Source: Cyanobacteriota bacterium (lineage in GTDB: Bacteria > Cyanobacteriota > Cyanobacteriia > PCC-6307 > Cyanobiaceae). From it: a stretch of 46,597 bases of DNA. The notes under the pieces were generated by a model. That model had not been told where the DNA came from. It saw only the letters and a list, made by a program, of their open reading frames with translations, and searched no databases. The stretch's first letter is position 1. Each line of letters opens with the position of its first letter. Both the position numbers and the translations under genes were made by a program. The stretch covers positions 1 to 46,597 of the forward strand of contig JAPLIC010000034.1 in assembly GCA_026389315.1 (NCBI GenBank), read 5' to 3'. Shown piece by piece: positions 33,699-40,898 of the stretch.

Positions 33699-34463
33699 AT
33701 GCTGGCCCCCCTCAACAACCAAGAACGACAACACATCGCCAGCCTCCGGGCCCACCCCCTGCTGGCCAATGTTGCCGCCCTCAGCTGGGATGACCTGCTG
33801 GCGATGCTGCTGCAGCGGCGCTTTCTGTCGCTGTCGATCGTCAATGTCTACGAGTTTGTGATCGACGCCCTGGAGAACGAAGTGATCAAAGCCACGGTGC
33901 GGTTGATCCTGCATGAGGAATACCCACGCAATACCCGCGGCGTGCCGCTCGCCTCCCATCGCGAATTGCTGTTTCGCGATCTACTGCACCTGGGCGCCAG
34001 CCGCGAGCAGATCCTCAGCACATCCGAATCCGCAGAGACGCGGCTGGTGCGGCTGGCCAGCCTGGAGGCGCTGCAGAGCTGCCTCAACCAACCCCACAGC
34101 GACCTGGCCCTGATCGCCTTTTTGCGCTTCTGGGCCGAGGTGCTGGTATCGGTGGAGTACGAGTGTCTGTGGCCGCGACTGTCGGAGCGCCTGGCCCACG
34201 GTCCGGGGGCGCAAGGAGTGCGCTCTGAATTCTTCTACTACCACATGATTCACGACCGCCGCCAATCCGACATTGGTGACGAACAACTCCTGGGCGGCCT
34301 CACCCACTCCCAGGAACTGGCCCGCCACATGGCCGAGCTGATCGACGGCGAGGCCGCCCTTCAAATCGCCATCAGCCAGGTGGAGCGGGCCTGGGAATTG
34401 AAGGATCGCTTCTACCGGCAATTCCTGCCACTGCCGGCCCATAGCCGCCGTCCGGATGGTTAG
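33699..34463 (+). CDS. Heme-oxygenase-like putative diiron (iron-containing redox) enzyme
   Basis: A 254-residue all-helical protein resembling the 'iron-containing redox enzyme' / HDO superfamily (TenA-like fold). Candidate iron ligands are in NVYEFVIDALENEVIKATVR, LILHEEYPRNTRG and SHRELLFRDLLHLGASREQI, and later VLVSVEYECLWPRLSERLAH, FFYYHMIHDRRQSDIGDEQL, LTHSQELARHMAEL. HDO enzymes use O2 for oxidative cleavage or N-oxygenation of small substrates; no substrate can be named here. A TTG in frame at 33690 overlaps the upstream stop, but ATG 33699, 5 bases after that stop, is chosen. Tight spacing to the HTH/PLD-like gene suggests they are made together. Confidence 0.6.
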   Translation: MLAPLNNQERQHIASLRAHPLLANVAALSWDDLLAMLLQRRFLSLSIVNVYEFVIDALENEVIKATVRLILHEEYPRNTRGVPLASHRELLFRDLLHLGASREQILSTSESAETRLVRLASLEALQSCLNQPHSDLALIAFLRFWAEVLVSVEYECLWPRLSERLAHGPGAQGVRSEFFYYHMIHDRRQSDIGDEQLLGGLTHSQELARHMAELIDGEAALQIAISQVERAWELKDRFYRQFLPLPAHSRRPDG

Positions 34464-34503
34464 GGGTGAGCTGCAGCTGCCCAAGCCAGCACCTCAGCCC
34501 TCC

Positions 34504-34624
34504 CCCTGATCATGCCGCTCCACCCAGGCCAGCACCGCCGTGGCCGTAGCCGCAGGATTCTCCGCAGGAGTACAGCCAGACGCTGCAATCGTTTGGCCCC
34601 AGGGTGTCCCGCAGGCGCTGGCAC
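34504..34624 (-). pseudogene. Deletion relic joining MNT and HEPN gene pieces
   Basis: On the minus strand, bases 34624-34563 match the early part of the intact nucleotidyltransferase gene (RLRDTLGPNDCSVWLYS against RLRDTLGHNDCSVWLFGS). Bases 34550-34504 match the very end of the HEPN gene (TATAVLAWVERHDQG against TATAVLAWVERLDQA). Everything between is gone. The remnant shows that a second HEPN/MNT pair once stood here and lost about 0.6 kb by an internal deletion. No product is expected. Confidence 0.75.
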
Positions 34625-34783
34625 AGTGGCCTCAATGCCCTGCGGGAGCGGCTGCAAAAAGATCTTGCCAAGGTCGAAAATGAGACCACCTGCCTGGCCG
34701 GCCGCCTCGCCAACCCCAACTTCGCCGGCAAAGCGCCGCCGCAAGCGGCGACGGATGCCCGCCACACCAGATGGCACTGTTGA
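34622..34783 (+). pseudogene. valS: 3' fragment of a valyl-tRNA synthetase gene
   Basis: A plus-strand frame without a start codon reads LNALRERLQKDLAKVENETT, CLAGRLANPNFAGKAPPQAA and stops at 34781-34783. This is the C-terminal coiled-coil arm of ValRS (R-L-x-K-x-L-A-K-V-E-x-E-I-x-x-L-x-G-R-L-A-N-P-x-F-x-x-K-A-P). Only about 50 codons are left, starting exactly where the MNT/HEPN relic ends. The original complete valS must be elsewhere in the genome. A recombination product, not a gene. Confidence 0.75.
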
Positions 34784-34826
34784 TCATGCGATTCATCGTA
34801 CGATTGCAGTAGCTGCTTAAAGGCCT

Positions 34827-35084
34827 GTGCAGTCCATTTCGGCGAACGACCTCAAGACCGGCGGCATCGGTGCCATCTCCCGAGCCTTGGAGACCCAACG
34901 GGAAGTGGGGCTGAGCGTGCGGGGCGAACTGCGGTTTGTGGTGATGGAGGCCGACGCTTACCAGCGCCTGCGCGATTGCGAGCTGGAAATCGCCCTGCTG
35001 GAGACCCGCGCCGACCTCGCCGCTGGTCGCATGGTGCGCGAATCGGTGGACGATCACCTGCAGCGCCTGGATTCCTTGCCTTGA
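34827..35084 (+). CDS. Phd/YefM-type antitoxin
   Basis: An 85-residue antitoxin with GTG start. The N-terminal VQSISANDLKTGGIGAISRA, then LSVRGELRFVVMEADAYQRL, is the Phd/YefM DNA-binding fold (I-S-A-x-D-L-K...G-x-x-x-L-x-x-x-x-x-V-x-V-R-G...V-V-M-x-x-x-x-Y-x-x-L-R). The C-terminal helix ADLAAGRMVRESVDDHLQRL would wrap the toxin. Its stop overlaps the TTG start of the toxin (TTGA). Phd-type antitoxins repress their own promoter; about 95 bases from 34768 to 34862, spanning promoter and start, are repeated at 38216-38312. Confidence 0.85.
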   Translation: MQSISANDLKTGGIGAISRALETQREVGLSVRGELRFVVMEADAYQRLRDCELEIALLETRADLAAGRMVRESVDDHLQRLDSLP

Positions 35085-35362
35085 GCTGGTCACTGGTCTT
35101 CACCGAGCGCTACAACCGCCGAGCGGCGCGTTTTCTGCGGCGCCACCCTGACCTGAAGGAGGCCTATCGCAAAACCCTGCTGCTACTAGAAGTCAATCCA
35201 CATCACCCTTCCTTGCGGCTGCATCCATTGAAAGGAAAGCTGCAGGGGATGCATTCGGTCTCCATCAACCTGAGCTATCGCATCAGCCTGGAGCTGTTGA
35301 TCGAGGGCCAAACCGTGATCCCGATCGACATCGGCGATCACGACGTGGTCTATCGGGCTTGA
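35081..35362 (+). CDS. RelE-superfamily toxin (YoeB/YafQ-like mRNA interferase)
   Basis: A 93-residue RelE-fold toxin: SWSLVFTERYNRRAARFLRR, HPDLKEAYRKTLLLLEVNPH, HPSLRLHPLKGKLQGMHSVS, INLSYRISLELLIEGQTVIP, IDIGDHDVVYR. The block L-R-x-H-x-L-x-G-x-L ... S-I-x-x-x-Y-R-I and the terminal GDHDxVYR are standard for the family, which cleaves mRNA on the ribosome. The start is TTG at 35081, overlapping the antitoxin stop; longer readings of the frame to 34976 run through the antitoxin gene and do not look like protein. The pair seems intact. Confidence 0.85.
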   Translation: MSWSLVFTERYNRRAARFLRRHPDLKEAYRKTLLLLEVNPHHPSLRLHPLKGKLQGMHSVSINLSYRISLELLIEGQTVIPIDIGDHDVVYRA

Positions 35363-35448
35363 TGCGACGTGGATGCGCCTGCAGCGGCTCAAGAAAACAG
35401 ACAACCTTGTCAATCACCCAGCCCGTTTCCCCCCCACCCTTTGTTGCC

Positions 35449-35833
35449 ATGGCCGGCCGCGCCAGCCTCAATGCCAAGAACCTGGAAGCGCTGGGATCCG
35501 CCCGGTTGGCGGCACTGCTGCTGCAGCACACCGAGGGCAATGCGGCGGCTCAGGGGCGTTGCGGTTGGCGTTGGCGGAGCAGCGGGGGCCGCTGGAGATG
35601 GCGCAGGAGGTGCGCAAGCGGCTGGCTGCGGTGGAGCGTTCAAGCAGTGGGTTGGATCAACAGCGGCGCGATGTGCCTTGCTGGCTGATCTCGACCGGCA
35701 GCGCCAGGCGATTGCGGGACGAATTGCCGCCAACCATCCCGATCTGGCAGTGGAGATGCTGTGGCGGTTCCTGGATCTGGCCAAATCCCTGGGCGATCGC
35801 TGTGACTGCAGCGACGAGGGAGTCGTTTTTTGA
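35449..35833 (+). pseudogene. DUF6880-like protein gene, two frameshifts and truncated
   Basis: Three frames in succession give one protein. They are MAGRASLNAKNLEALG plus S-A-R-L-A-A-L-L-L-Q-H (frame 1), ALRLALAEQRGPLEMAQEVR plus K-R-L-A-A-V (frame 2, from about 35555), and ALLADLDRQRQAIAGRIAAN plus LAVEMLWRFLDLAKSLGDRC (frame 3, from about 35675), ending at 35833. The order and motifs match the N-terminal region of DUF6880 proteins (N-x-K-N-L-x-x-L-G-x-x-R-L-A-x-L-L-L; L-W-R-F-L-D-L-A). Family members are several hundred residues long, so the C-terminal part is also lost. The function of the family is unknown. Confidence 0.65.
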
Positions 35834-35884
35834 AGGGGGACCGACGGAGTTAAGGAGCCAGATCCGCCTCAGCCATCCCCCTGA

Positions 35885-36283
35885 TCAAGCCGCCTGATCA
35901 AGCCGCTCCACCCAGGCCAGCACCGCCGTGGCCGTGCTGATCGCCTGCTCGCTGTCGCTCGGCTCGAACAGATCCATCGGCGCCGTGTCCTCCAGGGGAT
36001 AGCGGCTGGTCACGGTCATGCGCGTCAGAGCCCGCAGGGGCAGGTTTGCCAGGCCCGAGGCATCCACACCTTGTTGCTCCAGCACCTCCACCAGCTTTGG
36101 GAGGCCATGGGTGTGGGGCGGCGCCAGGCCAAGCTCCACGATCGCCCCCTTGAGGGCCTTCTCCGCCGCCTGGGTGGCAAAGAAGCAGGCTTGGGCGTGG
36201 TAGCCGTTGCGGCTGGCCACCGCCGCCAGATCGAGGTCGTTGCGGGCCTGGCGCCACCAGGCCATCGGCCGCGCCTGGCTCAT
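35885..36283 (-). CDS. HEPN-domain protein (toxin partner of HEPN/MNT pair)
   Basis: A 132-residue HEPN protein: MAWWRQARNDLDLAAVASRN, YHAQACFFATQAAEKALKGA, PPHTHGLPKLVEVLEQQG, VTSRYPLED. HEPN partners of minimal nucleotidyltransferases act as RNases and are silenced by AMPylation from the MNT. The usual R-x(4-6)-H catalytic spacing is not evident (a near match is R-N-G-Y-H), so activity is not certain. Its ATG overlaps the MNT stop by 4 bases. This is the only complete copy; pieces of a second are at 34504-34550. Confidence 0.85.
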   Translation of the reverse strand: MSQARPMAWWRQARNDLDLAAVASRNGYHAQACFFATQAAEKALKGAIVELGLAPPHTHGLPKLVEVLEQQGVDASGLANLPLRALTRMTVTSRYPLEDTAPMDLFEPSDSEQAISTATAVLAWVERLDQAA

Positions 36284-36630
36284 GGTTGCGGATAGAGGCG
36301 GATCGCCTGGGCGCGGATCGCCCGCCAGTGGGGCGAGGTGGAGATGGCCATGGCCTGCCAGCGCCCTTGATCGATCGCCAGCACGTCATCACCCACCAGG
36401 GCTTCAATCAGTTGATCGGCGGTCCGTTCAGCCGCATCTTGGTTGGTGCCAACCACCAGCAAATCGATATCCGAGAAGCCATCCCAATCGCCCCTGGCAA
36501 GAGATCCGAACAGCCAGACGCTGCAGTCGTTATGTCCCAGGGTGTCCCGCAGGCGCTGGCGCAAAGCCGTGATCCGCCGTTGCCGCTCCCGGCGGCGCAG
36601 TGGTGCGAAGGTGCTCTCACTGGCGGTCAT
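36280..36630 (-). CDS. MNT-type nucleotidyltransferase (antitoxin of HEPN/MNT pair)
   Basis: A 116-residue minimal nucleotidyltransferase. The catalytic block GSLARGDWDGFSDIDLLVV has the G-S-x(10)-D-x-D motif of polymerase-beta-like transferases. Upstream is an RRERQRRITALRQRLRDTLG helix. In known pairs the MNT AMPylates a Tyr in the HEPN toxin and switches it off. First gene of a two-gene overlapping unit. A second copy with a one-base insertion lies at 37897-38181, and a third, short relic at 34563-34624. Confidence 0.85.
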   Translation of the reverse strand: MTASESTFAPLRRRERQRRITALRQRLRDTLGHNDCSVWLFGSLARGDWDGFSDIDLLVVGTNQDAAERTADQLIEALVGDDVLAIDQGRWQAMAISTSPHWRAIRAQAIRLYPQP

Positions 36631-36723
36631 CAGCCAATCCTATGGGGGCCCGTAAATGCGGGGGACTTGCCTTGGCTGCACGGCGACGTTGAGGCATGCG
36701 CCAACATGTTGACTCCAGGCACC

Positions 36724-37710
36724 TCAGGGTTCAAGCGACTCCAGCCAGGTCTGCAGATCCTGGGCGCCCCTGAAATCAAGCAGGGCCAGGGCCAGCTCTT
36801 CCAGTTGCGGCAGGCTGAGGGCTTCGATGCGGGAGCTGGTAGGGACGTCAAGGGAACCGCAACGGCGTTCAAGTTGGCGCAGGGCCAGAGCGCCGGCCTG
36901 GCGGCGGCGACCTTCCTCCTGGCCCAGCTGCCTGCCCTCCTGCCTGCCGGCCTGCCGGCCCTGCTCGACGCCCTGCTGCCGCCCTTCCGCAAGGATGTCC
37001 TGGAAGGCGCGGGTGTGGCGCCAGAAGTCTTTGGAGATGCCGAGGGTGGCCATGAGTTGGGAGGGGGAAAGACCTTGAAAACGTTCCGAAAGAATAGGCA
37101 CAATCAGCTCGATCAGATCCGGCCGTACCGTCAAAATGCGCTGCACGCAGGGCCCAAGATCTGGCTCCTTTTGCACCGGCAGGGTCAGCAGGGCCAACAG
37201 GGGGTCGAGATCGGCGCGGCGGGCGAGGGCGGCCAGATCCACCCAGGTCACGTCATGCTCAAGGAAGCGACGCAGCAGGCGGGGCTGGCTGAAGCCAAGG
37301 GCCAGGCGCCGGTGGGCGAGAAGCACCAGCACCTGCAGATGCGCCACCTCCTCGTGCTGTTGCAGCAGGCGGAAGGTTTCAGCGCCAAGGCGGCGGTTAA
37401 AACTACGGTCGGCGTGCATTTGAACCTCCAGGAGCACCACCGGACGCTGTGCGCTGCCGCCGGGGTGCTGGCGGGGCCAGAGCACGCCATCGGGGTGGTG
37501 GGCCACCTTTTTGAGGGCCACCGGCCGGAAGATGTAGGCCGTTTCACGTTCGAGGTCGGTTTTAGGCTCGGTACCAGAGTTGAAGCTGGGATCTGTCGCG
37601 GCAGGGTTGTTGTTGTCGCCGGGCCCAGCGGCGGCCAGCCCAGGCAGGAGATGACACACCAAATCGGGCATGGCCCGGAACACCTCGGAATACCAGTGAT
37701 CACTTGGCAA
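36724..37710 (-). CDS. Rpn/DUF2887-type PD-(D/E)XK nuclease
   Basis: A 328-residue member of the recombination-promoting nuclease / putative transposase (PDDEXK) group. Family blocks: SDHWYSEVFRAMPDLVCHLL, AYIFRPVALKKVAHHPDGVL (catalytic Asp), RPVVLLEVQMHADRSFNRRL (E-x-Q), and a helix HEEVAHLQVLVLLAHRRLAL. The C-terminal half has a Gln/Gly/Arg repeat (EGRQQGVEQGRQAGRQEGRQ) typical of these proteins, then a helical end. Rpn proteins are DNases, and some have been linked to phage defence with a small internally encoded partner. It sits between the intact and damaged MNT genes. Confidence 0.75.
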   Translation of the reverse strand: MPSDHWYSEVFRAMPDLVCHLLPGLAAAGPGDNNNPAATDPSFNSGTEPKTDLERETAYIFRPVALKKVAHHPDGVLWPRQHPGGSAQRPVVLLEVQMHADRSFNRRLGAETFRLLQQHEEVAHLQVLVLLAHRRLALGFSQPRLLRRFLEHDVTWVDLAALARRADLDPLLALLTLPVQKEPDLGPCVQRILTVRPDLIELIVPILSERFQGLSPSQLMATLGISKDFWRHTRAFQDILAEGRQQGVEQGRQAGRQEGRQLGQEEGRRRQAGALALRQLERRCGSLDVPTSSRIEALSLPQLEELALALLDFRGAQDLQTWLESLEP

Positions 37711-37896
37711 GACAGTGGCTGCACACGGCGGAAGGGGTGGCGATGGCGCCCCATGGATTCAGTGCCACCGCCTGTCACCACCTGGCCGCCACCGGCACCG
37801 GCACCGGGCACGTCAGGTTTCGAGCCCAGTGCCTCGCCATTGACCGCAGCTGAGCATCGGCGAGGGCGTCGTTTTTGGGGGGGCGAGGGGGAGCGA

Positions 37897-38181
37897 TCCA
37901 TAGCCTGCCAGCGCCCGTGATCAATCGCCAGCACGTCATCCACCCACCAGGGCTTCAATCAGTTGATCGGCGACCCGTTCAGCCGCATCTTGGTTGGCGG
38001 CCACCACCAGCAAATCGATATCCGAGAAGCCATCCCAATCGCCCCTGGCAAGAGATCCGAACAGCCAGACGCTGCAGTCGTTTTGTCCCAGGGTGTCCCG
38101 CAGGCGTTGGCGCAGCGCCGTGATCCGCCGTTGCCGCTCCCGGCGACGCAGTGGTGCGAAGGTGCTTTCGCTGGCGGTCAT
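37897..38181 (-). pseudogene. Second MNT nucleotidyltransferase copy, frameshifted
   Basis: Residues from ATG 38181 (MTASESTFAPLRRRERQRR) through the GSLARGDWDGFSDIDLLVV block to ADQLIEALVG are almost identical to the intact MNT at 36280-36630. Then one extra C near 37941 (CATCCACCC against CATCACCC) shifts the frame, and the protein stops at 37936. After the shift the other frame continues D-D-V-L-A-I-D-H-G-R-W-Q-A-M up to about 37897 and then diverges. No HEPN gene follows. A tandem duplicate that has lost its partner. Confidence 0.85.
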
Positions 38182-38215
38182 CAGCCAATCCTGTGAGGGC
38201 CGTGAACCGCCAAAC

Positions 38216-38312
38216 CAGATAACACTGTTGGCCAATCGATTCACCGTGCGATTGGAGCAACTGCTTGCAGGGCTGTGCAGTCCATTTCGGCGAACGACCT
38301 CAAGACTGGAGG
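38216..38312 (+). repeat. Copy of the Phd antitoxin promoter and start
   Basis: About 97 bases match 34768-34862: first the upstream part (AACACTGTTGGCCAATCGAT against GGCACTGTTGATCATGCGAT), then identical bases over the GTG start and codons for VQSISANDLKTGG. After G-G the sequence changes to QDPPIPYPAPMAGPAPTR and stops at a TAA (38368). The copied antitoxin start is in the same frame as the TIR domain that follows. Confidence 0.75.
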
Positions 38313-38343
38313 CCAAGACCCCCCGATTCCCTACCCTGCCCCC

Positions 38344-39180
38344 ATGGCCGGGCCTGCCCCAACTCGCTAACGCTACGACGTCTTCCTCAGCCACAGCAGC
38401 GCCGACAAACCGGTGGTGCGCGAGCTGGCGGAGCAACTGCGTGCAACCGGCCTGCGGGTGTGGTTTGACGAGTGGCTGATTCAGCCCAGCGATGTGATCT
38501 CCGCGAAGATTGAGGAGGGCCTGGAGCACTCGGCGGTGCTGCTGTTGTGCATGTCGGCCAATGCCTTTGGCTCCGATTGGGTCAGCCTGGAGGGCCACAC
38601 CGCGATTTTCCGCGATCCGCAGAACTTGGAGCGGCGTTTCGTGCCCCTGCGGCTCGACGACGCACCGATCAAGGCGATGCTGCGGGGCTTCGCCCACATC
38701 GATTGGCAATCCGAGGCGGATCGGCAGGCGCAGTTGGGGCGGTTGCTGCAGGCATGCGGGGCGCACCAGCGGCAGACGGACGAAGAGGCTGCTGGCGTTC
38801 CCGCGTCCAGCGCAGGGGAGGAACTGGCACCCCAGGGCCCCGAGCAGTCCCGCCCGCCATTAGGCACCGTGCCAGAGCCACAAGCGCCAGCAAACACCGC
38901 CCTCGCCCAGCCCGCCACTGCGGCCGACTCAGTCACGATCCAACACCCCCTCACGCTGCAGATGTTGCATCCCGGCGCAGCGCCGTTGCGATTGCCGATC
39001 CATTCCTCACGGCGTTCATGGCGGTCGACACCCAGCATCGCGGCGACTTCAACCACAATGAATTGCTCTGGGCCGTGGCGGCCCAGCTCGGGGATCAGAT
39101 CCACGGCGCTGCTGCCATCCAGTAGCGACGCCAGTGTAGAGGCATCAAAATCACGCCCCGGGGATGGTTTGACTGGTTGA
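38344..39180 (+). pseudogene. TIR-domain protein gene with early in-frame stop
   Basis: From ATG 38344 the frame reads MAGPAPTR, then TAA (38368-38370), then RYDVFLSHSSADKPVVRELA, a normal TIR-domain start, followed by LRVWFDEWLIQPSDVISAKI, SAVLLLCMSANAFGSDWVSL, EGHTAIFRDPQNLERRFVPL and HIDWQSEADRQAQLGRLLQA. TIR domains of this kind act as NADases or adaptors in defence; a candidate catalytic Glu is in VSLEG. A start after the stop (GTG 38413) would remove the first strand and helix. After about 38800 the protein becomes Pro/Ala-rich and then unlike any family I know; the frame ends at 39180. Called disrupted, with an intact domain otherwise. Confidence 0.75.
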
Positions 39181-39619
39181 GGTGGTTCAGAAACCAGGGG
39201 GACGGCCCTGCCCCCCTTGCTACGCCAGCCAGAGCCAGTCACCTGAGGTGTGCTGCTACCCACCTCAACTACGCCGGGGTGGAGGTGCCGGGGGATTAAC
39301 ACCACTCGCAGGTTCGCTGCTGTCTCAGAGTTGGAGGGCCTTGATAGGACAGGTTGTTAGCTTTATTCAGAAGGCCCGACTTGACAAGACAAACCGCCTC
39401 CGCAAAAGTGGAGTAGGTTATCATTTCCTAAATGAAAGCTAATTTTCACTCTTCATCCTCAGAATCACCAAAGTCATGCTGCATGCTTTTCCTGAATACA
39501 AAACTCCTGCTTAAGCTTGTCAAAGCCGAGTTGCTATTGTCAGGCCAGGTACTAGCAGCCCTTCCTGCGCGCTTACTTCATTCATGCCAAACTCCGTCCT
39601 TTTGAATAGTTAAAGAATT
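39181..39619. other. Junction between high-GC island and low-GC segment
   Basis: About 440 bases without a gene I can support. The first 150 bases are GC-rich like the region to the left. From about 39350 AT-rich sequence begins, and from 39420 it looks like the segment to the right. An open frame at 39182-39442 spans the change and has no motif. I find no integrase, tRNA or clear direct repeat at the boundary. Confidence 0.5.
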
Positions 39620-40528
39620 ATGTATAGCCAACGACTTGCAACACCTGACGATTCAATCAACATAGCTCCTCTATGGCAGGCATTTGTTGAAGCAAGAGCC
39701 CTAGCGGACTCCACAATGAGGGTTAAAGCTAAGTTTGATTATAAGCGATACATAACAAATCAAATTAACAAGCCGTTTTCTTTTTGTTTTTTACTAGAAT
39801 ATGCCGGAAAAATTGTTGGCTTTCTATTTATTTATATTTATGACGAAACCCCTCCGCCCCAGATTTCAGAATTGGAGTTGCTAGAAAATCCCTTTGCCCC
39901 CCGTAGAGTAGGCGCTGTTTTGGGTATGTATATAGAGGAAGTTCATCGAAAACATTCAACAATAACATTACTAATAGATGCGGCAATTTCTAAATCAACG
40001 CAGTTGAAAGTAACCGATATTGACCTGCTCATTTCTATCGAGCAAACGGGCATTCATGCCTTAGTGGAGAGATATGGCTTTACTAAAGCAGCTATTCAGT
40101 ATACAAAGCATTACGACATTGAGGGAACAGACTTGCCTGACTTGCATCCCTCCCATCTGAATGCAGGGGCTAATAATATTTCTCATCCGGGGGCAATTCC
40201 ACTGAAAGATCCGCAAACGCAAGCTCCGGTCAGGAATGCTCAAGGAGAAGATGTTTATCTTTATCCGCTGAGGGATGAGTCGGGCGTATTGATAAAAACT
40301 TCACGGGAAATGCCGATTTATCCGATTCCTGTGCGCGATCCTCAATCTCAGGAATGGGTATTTGCTAATTCTGGTGAATTAGTGGTCTGTCCCGTTGCCT
40401 ATGATGAGGATGGTAAAATTAAGGAATTAGACGGTACCCCCCAGTTTTGCACACCAACTTATGACTACGTGAATGGAAAATTAATCTTGAAGCAGGACGA
40501 TTTTGGAAATTACTTGTTTTCAACTTAG
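39620..40528 (+). CDS. GNAT-like acetyltransferase with C-terminal repeat-like domain
   Basis: A 302-residue protein in AT-rich DNA. Residues 1-165 look like a GNAT fold: RLATPDDSINIAPLWQAFVE, FCFLLEYAGKIVGFLFIYIY, a central strand/loop (VGAVLGMYIEEVHRKHST, where acetyl-CoA would bind) and ALVERYGFTKAAIQYTKHYD. The normal Q/R-x-x-G-x-G/A pyrophosphate loop is replaced by EEVHRKHS, so activity is uncertain. Residues 185-300 hold two similar units, AIPLKDPQTQAPVRNAQGED and YPIPVRDPQSQEWVFANSGE, and no family I know. It precedes the giant coiled-coil gene by 370 bases in the same orientation. Confidence 0.6.
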   Translation: MYSQRLATPDDSINIAPLWQAFVEARALADSTMRVKAKFDYKRYITNQINKPFSFCFLLEYAGKIVGFLFIYIYDETPPPQISELELLENPFAPRRVGAVLGMYIEEVHRKHSTITLLIDAAISKSTQLKVTDIDLLISIEQTGIHALVERYGFTKAAIQYTKHYDIEGTDLPDLHPSHLNAGANNISHPGAIPLKDPQTQAPVRNAQGEDVYLYPLRDESGVLIKTSREMPIYPIPVRDPQSQEWVFANSGELVVCPVAYDEDGKIKELDGTPQFCTPTYDYVNGKLILKQDDFGNYLFST

Positions 40529-40844
40529 CGGGGATGATCTATCCACTATCGGAGGTCTCATTACACATCCAATGGGGCCATGTTCATCCACGAACTACAA
40601 CTTGAATGGGTAATGAATAGATGGACAAGGAGAACTTGACCGCACTATCGTAATTCACCAGTAATACCGCGAGGCAACAATGGTGTTGGGACCAGAGAGT
40701 AAGGTCTAGTGCTACTGTTCAGTTTCCGTTAATAGATTGGGACCTCAAAAATTTACAAAATCGATTTAGCCCAGGGAGGCTCGAAAATAGACCCGATGAA
40801 GTGGCGCTGGTCCGTCCTGAGTCTTAAATAAGAATTGCTGATGA
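40529..40844. other. Spacer before the giant gene
   Basis: About 315 bases of moderate GC. I see no gene on either strand; several stops break all frames. The final part contains the candidate promoter listed separately. Confidence 0.35.
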
Positions 40845-40875
40845 TTGGCAACTTTTCAAGGCTCCCAGGTATGAT
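40845..40875 (+). promoter_or_regulatory. Candidate sigma-70-type promoter of the giant gene
   Basis: TTGGCA (40845-40850) and TATGAT (40870-40875) with a 19-base spacer lie 24 bases before ATG 40899. The spacer is longer than the ideal 17. The leader would be only about 15-18 bases, with no Shine-Dalgarno. Plausible but weak. Confidence 0.35.
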
Positions 40876-40898
40876 ATTACCAGCTGATTGTATTTTGC

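Noticed and set aside
38481..39305. Minus-strand open frame opposite the TIR gene
   Set aside because: Its first half looks mildly protein-like, but its second half is a mirror of the TIR domain and I recognise no motif or ribosome site.
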